Shown here: positions 9,551-19,189 of the stretch, in pieces
Layout of the letters: each line of letters begins with the position of its first letter
How positions within the stretch are numbered: the stretch's first letter is position 1
Source: Leisingera daeponensis
GTDB lineage: Bacteria > Pseudomonadota > Alphaproteobacteria > Rhodobacterales > Rhodobacteraceae
Assembly: GCF_019801465.1 (NCBI RefSeq)
Contig: NZ_JAHVJA010000002.1
Coordinates: 186,001-250,000 of the forward strand
Length of the DNA stretch: 64,000 bases
Reading direction: 5' to 3'
Translations under genes and position numbers: made by a program
Notes under the pieces: generated by a model
What the model was told of the DNA's origin: nothing
Database searches by the model: none
The model's input: only the letters and a program-made list of their open reading frames with translations

Positions 9551-11791
9551 TTACAGGCCCCGCAGGTATTCCATCACCGCCGGCCGCACCGCTTGATCGC
9601 CGCGGTGGCGGGCATCCGAGATGATCTTGCGAAGTTCACCCAAGTCCACACGCATCAGCAGCGATTTCACCGGACCGATCGAGGCCGGGCGCATCGACAG
9701 CGTGCGGATGCCCATCGCCGCGAGGCACACAGCCTCGACCGGACGCCCGGCGTCCTCGCCGCAGAAGCTCAGCGGCGTGCCGGAGATCGCACAGCGCTCG
9801 ACGATCCGCTCGATGAAGCTCAGGAAGCTGACGTTCAGCGTGTCATACCGGCGGCGCACCCGCTCGTTCTCGCGGTCAGCGGCAAAGAAGAACTGCTTCA
9901 GGTCATTGCCGCCGATGGAGATAAACGCCACCTCTTCAAAGAACTTCTGCGGCGCATAGGCCAGCGACGGCGTTTCCAGCATCGCGCCGACCTTCAGCTC
10001 GGCCGGCAGCACGTGACCCAGAATGCGCTCGCGCTCAATGGTCTTGTCCACCTCCGCCTTGGCGGAACGGTATTCCTCGAACTGGGCGACAAAGGGGAAC
10101 ATGATCGACAGCGGCCGCCCTTCGGCCGCGCGCAGCAGCGCCTGCAACTGCATCCGCATCACCCCCGGCTTGTCCAGCCCGACCCGGATCGCCCGCCAGC
10201 CCAGCGCCGGGTTCGGCTCATCGGTGGGCTTCATGTAGGGCAGAACCTTGTCAGACCCGATATCCAGCGTGCGGAACACCACTGGCTTGCCGTGGGCCGC
10301 ATCCAGCACCCGCTTGTAGAGCGCCACCAGTTCCGACCGCTTCGGCATCTGGTTGCGCACCAGGAATTGCAGCTCGGTGCGGAACAGGCCCACCCCTTCG
10401 GCGCCGGAACCGTCCAGCGACGGCAGGTCCGCCATAAGGCCGGCATTCATCACCATGTTGACGCGCTGGCCATCCGTGGTGACGGCGGGTTTGTCCCGGA
10501 TCGAGGCATAGCGCTCCTGCGCCTTGGTATGCATCGCGATCTTGTCGCGGAAGGCGCCGACAACCGTGTCATCCGGGCGCAGATGCACCACGCCCTGGTC
10601 GCCGTCCACCATGATGTGGTCGCCGTTCAGCGCCTCGGTGGTGATCCGCTTGGCATTGACCACCAGCGGGATCGCCAGCGCCCGCGCAACAATCGCGGCA
10701 TGCGAACCCACCGACCCCTCTTCCAGCACGATCCCGCGCAAGCTGCGGCCGTATTCCAGCAGGTCGCCGGGGCCGATGTTGCGGGCAATCAGAATCGGGT
10801 TGTCCGGCAGCTCCGCCCCGGTATTGGCACCCTGCCCGGTCAGGATCCGCAGCAGCCGGTTCGACAGGTCGTCCAGATCGCTGAGCCGTTCGCGCAGATA
10901 GGCGTCCTGCACCTGGCTCATCCGGGTGCGGGCTTGGGATTGCTCCTTCTCCACCGCAGCCTCGGCGCTCAGACCGCGGGCGATGTCCTCCTCCATGCGC
11001 CGCATCCAGCCCTTGGAATTGGCAAACATCCGGTAAGCTTCCAGAACCTGCAGCTGCTCCTTGTCACCGTTGCGGGACACCTCGAGCATCTTGTCAACGC
11101 CCACCCGAAGTTCCTCGACTGCATCGTTCAGCCGCTCCAGCTCGCGCTGCGGATCATCAGCGATCGGGTTGGTGACGATCACCCGCGGCTCATGCAGCCA
11201 GACGTGGCCTTCCGCCGCGCCTTCCTGGGCCGAGATGCCATGGATCAGCACCGCCTGCTGGTGCAGCGGCGACAGCGCCGCGCCCTCGCCGACAAAGGCG
11301 CCCAGCTCCGTCATCTCGGCGATCACCATCGCCACCACTTCCAGAGCATAGACCGCGTCGGCGGAAAACTCGCGCGCCTCCTTCGACTGCACCACCAGCA
11401 CGCCCAGCATCTCGCCCAGGCGCTGGATCGGCACCCCAAGGAAGGAGGAGAACCGCTCCTCCCCCGTTTCCGGCATATAGCGGAACCCCTTGGCATTGGG
11501 GGCATCCGGGGTGTTCACCACCTTGCCGTACTTGGCCACCCGGCCCACCAGGCCCTCGCCGATGCGCATCCGGGTCTGGTGCACCGATTCGGTATGCAGG
11601 CCCTGGGTCGCGCACAGCTCCAGGGTCTCATCATCGCGGAACAGATAGACCGAACACACCTCGGTCCCCATGCTGTCAGCGATCAGATGGGTGATCTTGT
11701 CGAGCCGCGCCTGGCCGGCATCATCGCCCGCCATTGCCTCGCGTAAGCGAACCAGAAGCTTCCTGCTTTCGGATTCCGTGGTATCGGCCAT
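9551..11791 (-). CDS. ptsP: Phosphoenolpyruvate-protein phosphotransferase PtsP (nitrogen PTS enzyme I)
   Basis: 746 residues from ATG 11791. An N-terminal GAF domain (about 15-160) distinguishes EI-Ntr from sugar-PTS enzyme I. It is followed by the phospho-histidine domain with the active-site motif GSVGSHAAIVAR (about 355-366) and the C-terminal PEP-binding barrel (EGVGLFRTELQFL, SIGGNDLKQ, and the conserved cysteine in PLSFCGEDAG). The enzyme passes phosphate from PEP to NPr and EIIA-Ntr, a regulatory chain linked to nitrogen state, potassium and polyhydroxybutyrate in alphaproteobacteria. It lies downstream of lysC, a common alphaproteobacterial order, but a terminator separates them. Confidence 0.95.
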   Translation of the reverse strand: MADTTESESRKLLVRLREAMAGDDAGQARLDKITHLIADSMGTEVCSVYLFRDDETLELCATQGLHTESVHQTRMRIGEGLVGRVAKYGKVVNTPDAPNAKGFRYMPETGEERFSSFLGVPIQRLGEMLGVLVVQSKEAREFSADAVYALEVVAMVIAEMTELGAFVGEGAALSPLHQQAVLIHGISAQEGAAEGHVWLHEPRVIVTNPIADDPQRELERLNDAVEELRVGVDKMLEVSRNGDKEQLQVLEAYRMFANSKGWMRRMEEDIARGLSAEAAVEKEQSQARTRMSQVQDAYLRERLSDLDDLSNRLLRILTGQGANTGAELPDNPILIARNIGPGDLLEYGRSLRGIVLEEGSVGSHAAIVARALAIPLVVNAKRITTEALNGDHIMVDGDQGVVHLRPDDTVVGAFRDKIAMHTKAQERYASIRDKPAVTTDGQRVNMVMNAGLMADLPSLDGSGAEGVGLFRTELQFLVRNQMPKRSELVALYKRVLDAAHGKPVVFRTLDIGSDKVLPYMKPTDEPNPALGWRAIRVGLDKPGVMRMQLQALLRAAEGRPLSIMFPFVAQFEEYRSAKAEVDKTIERERILGHVLPAELKVGAMLETPSLAYAPQKFFEEVAFISIGGNDLKQFFFAADRENERVRRRYDTLNVSFLSFIERIVERCAISGTPLSFCGEDAGRPVEAVCLAAMGIRTLSMRPASIGPVKSLLMRVDLGELRKIISDARHRGDQAVRPAVMEYLRGL

Positions 11792-12006
11792 TCTCACCCT
11801 CTCCCGAGGTTTCTTCCCTGTACACCGCCGCCCTGATTGCCCTCCGGGAACGGACACCGCCCAGAGTAGTACGCCAGTGCTCTCTCCTCCACCCACTTGT
11901 CCCACCCCGGCGGAAAAAGTCCAAGTGTTTTTGCAGCATTGCCTGCAATCAGGGCATCCCGCCGCAGCCGCCGGCAGAACGATGCCAGGCGCCGGGCACA
12001 CATGAC

Positions 12007-12029
12007 AAAGGCGCCGGAACGGCGCCCTT
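12007..12029 (-). terminator. Rho-independent-type hairpin after lysC
   Basis: On the minus strand AAGGGCGCC and GGCGCCTTT form a 9-bp stem (one G-U) around GTTCC, ending in a short T-run. It lies 34 bases after the lysC stop, so it should end the lysC transcript before ptsP. Confidence 0.7.
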
Positions 12030-12062
12030 GAAGGATTTGAAAAACTGTTCTCCGCCGGATGT

Positions 12063-13301
12063 TTAGCGGGCTTTTTCCAGCTCGAACGCATCATGCAGCG
12101 CCTGCACGGCCAGCTCCATGTACTTGCGGTCGATCAGCACCGAAATCTTGATCTCGGAGGTGGTGATCACCTTGATGTTGATGCCTTCGCCCGACAGCAC
12201 CTTGAACATCTTGGCCGCCACGCCGGACTGCGAGCGCATGCCGATGCCCACCACCGACACTTTGGCCACATCCTTGTCGGCCAGCAGTTCGGCATAGTTC
12301 AGCTCGCCCTGCTCCTTGATCGCCAGCAGCGCTTTCTCGGCGCGGGCCACCTGATCGGTCGGGCAGGAGAAGGTCATGTCGGTGCGGCCGTCTTCCGAGA
12401 CGTCCTGCACGATCATATCGACGTTCACGCCCGCGTCGCTGAGGGTGGTGAAGATCGTCGCCGCGATGCCCGGACGGTCGGCCACCGACTGCACAGTCAG
12501 CTTGGCCTCGTCGCGGGAGTAGGCAACGCCGTTTACAACATTGGATTCCATGATTTCCTCCTCGTCGCAGACCAGGGTTCCGGCCTCGTCGGACTGTTCC
12601 TCAAAACTCGACAGCACACGCAGTTTCACCTTATAGCGCATTGCCAGTTCAACCGAGCGGGTTTGCAGCACCTTGGCCCCCAGCGAGGCCAGCTCCAGCA
12701 TTTCCTCGAACGCAATCTTGTCCAGCTTGCGCGCCTTGCCGCAGATCCGCGGGTCGGTGGTGTAGACGCCGTCCACATCGGTGTAGATATCACAGCGCTC
12801 GGCATCAAAGGCGGCGGCAAAAGCCACCGCGGTGGTGTCGGAACCGCCCCGGCCCAGGGTGGTGATACGGCCCTCGGGGCTGATCCCCTGGAAGCCGGCC
12901 ACAACCGCCACCTTCATGCCCTCCGCGAACTTGGCGTTGATGTTCTCCGGCGGGATTTCCTCGATGCGGGCCTGGCTGTGCGCCGAGGTGGTCTTGAGCG
13001 GCACCTGCCAGCCCTGCCAGCTGCGGGCCGGAATATCCATCTCCTGCAGCGTCAGCGCCATCAGCCCGGCGGTCACGTTCTCCCCGGAGGACACGACGGC
13101 ATCGTATTCGCGCGCGTCATACAGCGGCGAGGTCTCGCCGACCCAGCCCACCAGTTCGTTGGTCTTGCCGGACATGGCAGAGACGATGACGATCACGTCA
13201 TAGCCCTTGGCCACCTCAACGCCGACGCGTTTGGCGGCACGGCGGATGCGGTCCAGGTTGGCGACAGACGTGCCGCCGAATTTCATCACAAGTACGGGCA
13301 T
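12063..13301 (-). CDS. lysC: Aspartate kinase
   Basis: 412 residues, normal for a monofunctional aspartokinase. MKFGGTSVA at residues 6-14 begins the kinase domain, TTLGRGGSDTTAVAFA (about 167-182) and DIYTDVDGVYTTDPRI follow, and two ACT domains fill the C-terminal 150 residues (VADRPGIAATIF and VGIGMRSQSGVAAKMF). It phosphorylates aspartate, the first step to lysine, threonine, methionine and diaminopimelate, and ACT domains normally bring feedback inhibition by lysine/threonine. Its own promoter should lie in 13302-13510. Confidence 0.97.
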   Translation of the reverse strand: MPVLVMKFGGTSVANLDRIRRAAKRVGVEVAKGYDVIVIVSAMSGKTNELVGWVGETSPLYDAREYDAVVSSGENVTAGLMALTLQEMDIPARSWQGWQVPLKTTSAHSQARIEEIPPENINAKFAEGMKVAVVAGFQGISPEGRITTLGRGGSDTTAVAFAAAFDAERCDIYTDVDGVYTTDPRICGKARKLDKIAFEEMLELASLGAKVLQTRSVELAMRYKVKLRVLSSFEEQSDEAGTLVCDEEEIMESNVVNGVAYSRDEAKLTVQSVADRPGIAATIFTTLSDAGVNVDMIVQDVSEDGRTDMTFSCPTDQVARAEKALLAIKEQGELNYAELLADKDVAKVSVVGIGMRSQSGVAAKMFKVLSGEGINIKVITTSEIKISVLIDRKYMELAVQALHDAFELEKAR

Positions 13302-13510
13302 ATGGAACGGGTCTCCCTGCGCTTGCGGGTTGCGGTCCCGTGCCTCATATGCGAGCGGCCCCGCAAGGGCAAGAGCGCGCTGCCCCCGGCGGGCAAGGAA
13401 GCTGCGGCCCGGCCGGCGGTTTCAGCGCGGCAAAGCGCCACAAGCCGCCGCCTGCGCAACATCTGCCAATCCTGCGCCGCCGCGCGGCTGGGATTTTGCC
13501 CTCATCTGCG

Positions 13511-14959
13511 TCAGGCGCGCCAGAACCGCACCGTCAGGATCGCATAAACCGCCATCAGCTCCAGCCGCCCGATCAGCATGGCGGCGCTCAGGATCCATTT
13601 GGCCGGATCGTTGAGGGTCGAGAAATTGCCCGCCGGCCCGATGACCGGACCAAGTCCCGGCCCGATATTGGCCACCGCCGTCGCCGCACCGGACACCGAG
13701 GTCACGAAATCCAGCCCGGTCAGCGCCAGCATCCAGGCAACAATGCCGAGCGTCACCACGAAAAACATGAAGAAGGAGATCACCGAACTCAGCACGTCGG
13801 CATCCACCCGGCGGCCCTCGTAGCGCGTCAGGAACACCCCGTGCGGCGAGCGGATGCGCTGGATCTGCACCTTGATTGAGGCAAACAGCAGCTGGTAGCG
13901 GAAGATTTTCACCGAACAGGCGGTGGAGCCCGCGCAGCCGCCGATCAGCCCGATGAAGAAAAACACCATGATCAGGAAGCTGCCCCACTGCATGTAATCG
14001 ACACTGGCATAGCCAGTGCCGGAAATGATCGAGGTGATGTTGAAAAGCGCCTCGCGGAAGGCCTGTTCGGGGTGGTGCGGGAACACGGTGGTCAGCACAC
14101 CGGTGGTCACCGCTACCAGAACCGCGATCGTGATCATGAAGACCCGGATCTGGCTATCCCGCAGCAACGGGGTGCCATGGCCGTTCACAAGCTGAACATA
14201 GCGCACAAACGGCAGGGCCGCCGCGATCATGAAAATCGATGCGGCATATTCCGTGGGTCCCGAAAAGGTCGCGAAGGACGCATCGTAGTTGGAAAAGCCG
14301 CCGGTGGACATGGTGGTCAACGCATGCACCAGCGCGTCGAACGCCCCCATCCCCAGCACCATATAGACCAGTGCGCAGATCATCGTCAGAGACACGTAGA
14401 TCAGAGCGATCTGCTTGGCGATCGCCTGCGCGCGGGGCAGAATTTTGCCCATTGTGTCAAAGGCTTCCGAGCGGAAGATCTGCATGCCGCCGACCCGCAG
14501 CTCCGGCAGGAACACCATCGCCACGACGATGATGCCGATGCCGCCCAGCCATTGCAGGATGCCGCGCCACAACAGCAGACCGCGCGGCAGGTTATCCAGG
14601 CCGGAAATCACCGTGGACCCGGTCGTGGTCAGCCCCGACATCGCCTCAAAGAACGCATCCACAAAGCGCAGCTCCGTGGCGCCCAGCATCAGCGGGATCG
14701 CCCCGAACAGCGGCAGGGCCACCCACACCAGCGTGGTCAAAAGGAAGGTCTGGCGGATGCTCAGCCCCTCCTTGACGCCATTGGCGCAACTCAGCGCCAG
14801 AAGCCCGCCCACCAGGATGGTGAACACCGCGCTTTCCAGGAAAACATGCCATTCCCCGCGGCCGTCCAGCAGGTCGACCAGCAGCGGGAACACCATCATG
14901 GCTCCCAGAATGACGACCAAAAGGCCGATGACATATCCAACCGGACGGAGATCCAACAT
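13511..14959 (-). CDS. trkH: TrkH-family potassium uptake membrane protein
   Basis: 482 residues from ATG 14959; a longer TTG-initiated form (14989) would add ten basic residues but has no ribosome-binding site. The protein is a multi-helix membrane protein with the four pore loops of the Trk/Ktr/HKT superfamily: GLTTTGSTV (about 116), TTMSTGGFSN (about 225), IISGTGYAS (about 320) and GGCAGSTACSVK (about 345), each with the central selectivity-filter glycine. It imports K+ across the inner membrane with a TrkA NAD-binding partner; no trkA gene is in the window. Confidence 0.93.
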   Translation of the reverse strand: MLDLRPVGYVIGLLVVILGAMMVFPLLVDLLDGRGEWHVFLESAVFTILVGGLLALSCANGVKEGLSIRQTFLLTTLVWVALPLFGAIPLMLGATELRFVDAFFEAMSGLTTTGSTVISGLDNLPRGLLLWRGILQWLGGIGIIVVAMVFLPELRVGGMQIFRSEAFDTMGKILPRAQAIAKQIALIYVSLTMICALVYMVLGMGAFDALVHALTTMSTGGFSNYDASFATFSGPTEYAASIFMIAAALPFVRYVQLVNGHGTPLLRDSQIRVFMITIAVLVAVTTGVLTTVFPHHPEQAFREALFNITSIISGTGYASVDYMQWGSFLIMVFFFIGLIGGCAGSTACSVKIFRYQLLFASIKVQIQRIRSPHGVFLTRYEGRRVDADVLSSVISFFMFFVVTLGIVAWMLALTGLDFVTSVSGAATAVANIGPGLGPVIGPAGNFSTLNDPAKWILSAAMLIGRLELMAVYAILTVRFWRA

Positions 14960-15006
14960 GCGGCGCAGCGTTGGCCCCCTGCGCCGCAAGTGTCAAGACT
15001 GCGGAT

Positions 15007-15807
15007 TTACTCGCTGCTGCTGCCGGTGCCGGCAGCGTTGCGCGCGGGCATCTGCGGCGGCGTAGACGGCTGGCGCGGGCGCCTGGAGGAAGCGGCCTGC
15101 GCTTCCTCGTCCCCGGCCGCAGCCACGGGTGCAGGCGCCGGGGTCCCGGCCGCGTCCGGCTTGACCGCCGCCGCAGGGGCCGTTGCCGCCGCGCCCGGTG
15201 CGGTTTCGCTGCGGCGGGCGGAGACGCTGCGGAATTCCGCAGGCTTGGTCTCCGCCTTCTCCCCGGCAGTTGTTGGGGTCCGGTCCGCCGGCTTGGCAGC
15301 CGCGGGCGCCTGCGCAGGCGCCGCCGCCTTTGCGGGCGCCTTCACGGGTTCGGTCCTCGCTGCGTCCTGTTTGGCCGTCCCGGCCTTGTCGACTGCCGGC
15401 CCGGCCGCCTCCGGCTTGGCTACCGCCGGCCCGGCCTTGGGCGGCACCCGTTTCCGTGCGGGCGCCTTGCGGGCGGCAGACTTGCGCGGGGCGGATTTGC
15501 GGGCCGCAGCCTTGCGCGGTGCGGATTTCCCGGGCTTGGCCTCTGTCGGGCTTTCATCCTGCGCGGCCGGTGCGGCCGACGCGGCATCCGCTTCAGGAGC
15601 AGCCTCCCCGGCCGCTGCCGGAGCGCCCGCCCGCAGCAGCCGCCGCTGGGCCTCCATCACCGACTGCGCCAGCCGCATCTGCTCCAGCGGCGCCCGCAGC
15701 GCAGCCTCTGCCGCCTGGCGCCACAGCTTCATCTGCAGCCCGGCTGCATACCCTGCCCACTCATGCGTCATGACCGTCAGTCCGGGAATCTTGTGAAAGC
15801 TCGTCAT
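15007..15807 (-). CDS. Phasin-like protein with long Lys/Ala/Pro-rich, histone-H1-like tail
   Basis: 266 residues in two unlike parts. Residues 1-70 look helical and amphipathic, with EWAGYAAGLQMKLWRQAAEA and MRLAQSVMEAQRRLL, in the style of small phasin-like granule proteins. From about residue 85 the chain is low-complexity: repeated (K/R)-S-A-P-R-K-A/A-A-R-K units (about 94-120) like histone H1 tails, then Ala/Pro/Glu-rich sequence to the end. PhaF of pseudomonads joins a phasin head to such a DNA-binding tail. Whether this one binds PHB granules or DNA is inference. The tail composition is partly forced by high GC. Confidence 0.5.
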   Translation of the reverse strand: MTSFHKIPGLTVMTHEWAGYAAGLQMKLWRQAAEAALRAPLEQMRLAQSVMEAQRRLLRAGAPAAAGEAAPEADAASAAPAAQDESPTEAKPGKSAPRKAAARKSAPRKSAARKAPARKRVPPKAGPAVAKPEAAGPAVDKAGTAKQDAARTEPVKAPAKAAAPAQAPAAAKPADRTPTTAGEKAETKPAEFRSVSARRSETAPGAAATAPAAAVKPDAAGTPAPAPVAAAGDEEAQAASSRRPRQPSTPPQMPARNAAGTGSSSE

Positions 15808-16024
15808 TTGTTACTCCTAAAGTCCTGCACTGCACTTGCCCCGGGCCGGCCCACCGGTATCCGGGCAAAGAAAACAGGAAGCGGGCGCCGGATGCGCTCC
15901 GGGCCGGATGCAGCGGAAAACGGGCCGTCAGTTGCAGGCACCTGCGCACAAGCTCCCCTCGCCCCCGGCAGGACGGCCAGGGGGATTCGGATTGACGCTA
16001 ACATGAACTTCTGCGTTGCGGCGT

Positions 16025-16053
16025 AAAAAATGCGGCAATGCAGAAATTGCCGC
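16025..16053 (-). terminator. Rho-independent terminator after folE2
   Basis: Minus-strand stem GCGGCAAT/ATTGCCGC (8 bp, 6-base loop TTCTGC) followed by ATTTTTT, about 55 bases after the folE2 stop. The rest of the 302-base interval 15808-16109 holds only the presumed promoter of the phasin-like gene; no other gene was seen. Confidence 0.85.
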
Positions 16054-16109
16054 GGGACTGTCCGTCCTCAGGCGGAAACCTGCCTTAAAAGCAGGCAGCC
16101 TGCCCGGCC

Positions 16110-17213
<1,104 letters not shown>

Positions 17214-17323
17214 CGGCGTTTCCCCCAGTGATACGGCCCATATAGGGTGCGGCAGGCCACCCTCATATACTGTTACGCGGCAATTTTCAAAACGGATCCG
17301 CCATTTGCGGCAGAACCGGCGCC

Positions 17324-18175
17324 TTAACGGACCCCAAGCACCTCCGCAAGGGTCCGCAAGCGGCGCGAGCGCGACTTGTAATGGGCGGTGACCAGCACAT
17401 AGGGCCGCGGCATTTCCAGCGCCGGGCCGTCCAGCCGGTGCAGCCTGCCCGCGCGGATTTCCCTGCCCACGACCTGTTCGGGCAGCAGCGCAATGCCCAG
17501 CCCCGCCTGCACCAGCGCCACCACCGAGGGCACCGACTGGCCGATGGCCGCCGCCGCGTCCTCCCGCGCAATTCCATGCTGCGTAAAGTACCGCCGCCAG
17601 CCCGGCACCGAGGCGATGGTCTCGCCCCAGGCGACCTCCACCAGCGGCGCGCTGCTGACATCAGTTCGCGGATCGGCGCCAACCGGCACAAGGCGGTCGG
17701 TGAACAGCGCTTGGGTCCGGTGCTCGGGATGCTCGCCGCCATAGGTCAGGCGGGCGTCGATGCCCTCAGCCTCCAGATCGATGCGGTCGTCCTCGATCCG
17801 CAGCCGCAGCGGCACATCAGGCCGCAGCTCGGCAAAGGTCTTCAGCCGCTCCGGCAGCCAAAGCTGCGCCAGCGCGGGCGTGGCCGAGATCACCAGCGGA
17901 CGCCGGGTGCCGCGGTCCGTCAGCGCCTCGGTGAAACCGGCGATCTCCGCCAGCGCCCCCGCCGCCTTCTGAAAATAGTCCCGCCCCGCGTCGGTCAGCC
18001 GCACCCGGTTGGCGCGGCGGGTGAACAGCTGCAGCCCCAGCCAGTCCTCCAGGTTCTTCACCTGCATCGACACCGCGGCAGAACTCACCCCCAGCTCCGC
18101 GCCCGCAGCCGAAAAGCTTCCGGTCCGGGCAGCGCATTCAAAGGCGCGCAGGGCGTTGAGCGGCGGCAGTTTCAT
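17324..18175 (-). CDS. LysR-family transcriptional regulator (GcvA-like)
   Basis: 283 residues from ATG 18175. The N-terminal winged helix reads LPPLNALRAFECAARTGS then SAAGAELGVSSAAVSMQVKN (about 5-45), the form typical of the GcvA/AmpR branch. The effector-binding domain covers about 90-283, with SVPSVVALVQAGLGIALLP in the second lobe. It is divergent to the oxygenase gene at 18284, with only 108 bases between start codons. That arrangement usually means the LysR protein controls its neighbour and itself. The effector is unknown. Confidence 0.88.
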   Translation of the reverse strand: MKLPPLNALRAFECAARTGSFSAAGAELGVSSAAVSMQVKNLEDWLGLQLFTRRANRVRLTDAGRDYFQKAAGALAEIAGFTEALTDRGTRRPLVISATPALAQLWLPERLKTFAELRPDVPLRLRIEDDRIDLEAEGIDARLTYGGEHPEHRTQALFTDRLVPVGADPRTDVSSAPLVEVAWGETIASVPGWRRYFTQHGIAREDAAAAIGQSVPSVVALVQAGLGIALLPEQVVGREIRAGRLHRLDGPALEMPRPYVLVTAHYKSRSRRLRTLAEVLGVR

Positions 18176-18283
18176 GACGGCACAGTGCAAGAATTCCTGA
18201 TGCTCGCCAAGATAATTTATAGTGGTAAGATCTCCGCCCGGCGCGCAGGCTTTTGAAAACGCCAAAACTCCAAGGACCACCCC
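18176..18283. promoter_or_regulatory. Divergent promoter region of LysR gene and 2OG oxygenase
   Basis: A 108-base gap between divergent start codons with an AT-rich core (ATAATTTATAGT around 18212-18223) in a GC-rich surrounding. It must hold both promoters and most likely the LysR site. No clean T-N11-A palindrome could be fixed by eye. Confidence 0.4.
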
Positions 18284-19072
18284 ATGCGCGATATTCTTGA
18301 TCTGGACCGATACCCGCTCGACCGCCCCGGCAGCCCGGAATGGCAGGCGCTGGTGAACCGCTGCCGCGCCGAGCTGGCCCGTGACGGCATGTTCAGCCTG
18401 GAGGGGCTGATGAAGCCGGAGGTCGCCCAAGCTGCCGCCGATGCGCTGCAGGGCAAGTTCGAAACCGAAAGCTTCCACCACAAGCGCTGGCACAACATCT
18501 ATTTCAAGGACGCGGTCGAGGAACTGGCGCCGGACCATCCCGCACTGCAGAAGGTCGAAACTTCGAACTTCACCCTCTGCGCCGACCAGTTCCCGGACTC
18601 TCCGGTCCTGCGGCTGTACGATTGGCCGCCCTTTGCGGAGTTTCTGGCCGCCACCATGGACAAGCCCGCGCTTTACACCATGGATGATCCGCTGGCCCGG
18701 CTGAACATCATGTCCTACGGCGCAAGCCAGGCGCTGAACTGGCATTTCGACCGTTCCGAGTTCACCACCACCATGCTGCTGCAAGCGCCCGAGGCGGGCG
18801 GCGAGTTCCTCTACAGTCCGGAGCTGCGCACGGATGGCGATCCGAACTACGAGGGCGTCGAACGGCTGCTGAAAGGGGAAGATCCGAACATGCGCTCCGT
18901 CACCCTCGCCCCCGGCACGCTGAACATCTTCCGCGGCAAGAACTCCCCCCACCGCGTCGGCGCAGTGAAAGGGGACAGGACACGGGTGATTGCTGTCTTC
19001 ACCTTCTACGAACGCCCCGGCGTCCGGTTCACCGACGAGGAGAACATCGGTTTTTACGGCCGGGCCTCCTGA
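18284..19072 (+). CDS. Fe(II)/2-oxoglutarate-dependent oxygenase
   Basis: 262 residues from ATG 18284 with AAGGA upstream. The facial triad is visible: His and Asp in NWHFDRSEF (about 163-171) and the distal His in NSPHRVGA (about 224), followed by the 2-oxoglutarate-binding Arg in GDRTRVIAVF. The double-stranded beta-helix core lies at about 140-250. The layout recalls the BesD/HalD group that hydroxylates or chlorinates free amino acids; the Asp in HxD argues for hydroxylation rather than halogenation. The LysR gene beside it suggests inducible expression on an unknown small molecule. The substrate cannot be inferred from sequence alone. Confidence 0.72.
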   Translation: MRDILDLDRYPLDRPGSPEWQALVNRCRAELARDGMFSLEGLMKPEVAQAAADALQGKFETESFHHKRWHNIYFKDAVEELAPDHPALQKVETSNFTLCADQFPDSPVLRLYDWPPFAEFLAATMDKPALYTMDDPLARLNIMSYGASQALNWHFDRSEFTTTMLLQAPEAGGEFLYSPELRTDGDPNYEGVERLLKGEDPNMRSVTLAPGTLNIFRGKNSPHRVGAVKGDRTRVIAVFTFYERPGVRFTDEENIGFYGRAS

Positions 19073-19086
19073 CTGGATATCATTGG

Positions 19087-19116
19087 AAAAAGAGAGGGGG
19101 CTGTCTGCCCCCTCTT
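19087..19116 (-). terminator. Terminator between metZ and the convergent oxygenase gene
   Basis: The stem AGAGGGGGC/GCCCCCTCT (9 bp, loop of 5) is preceded by five A and followed by a T on the plus strand. Read leftwards it ends in CTTTTT, making a good terminator for metZ; for the rightward oxygenase transcript the T-run is weak. Confidence 0.7.
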
Positions 19117-19189
19117 GAGCCTCCGGCTCAATTCACCCCCGAGGATATTTTCAGCCAGATGAATACAGGATCTTCCGGCTGAGGCGGCG

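Noticed and set aside
9488-11746. Long plus-strand open frame of 752 codons
   Set aside because: It lies antisense to ptsP, is rich in His/Arg/Gln as expected for a mirror frame of a GC-rich gene, and has no recognisable domain.
17214-17323. Possible Zur box before folE2
   Set aside because: The AT-richer stretch around 17262-17275 does not form the expected symmetrical zinc-regulator site.
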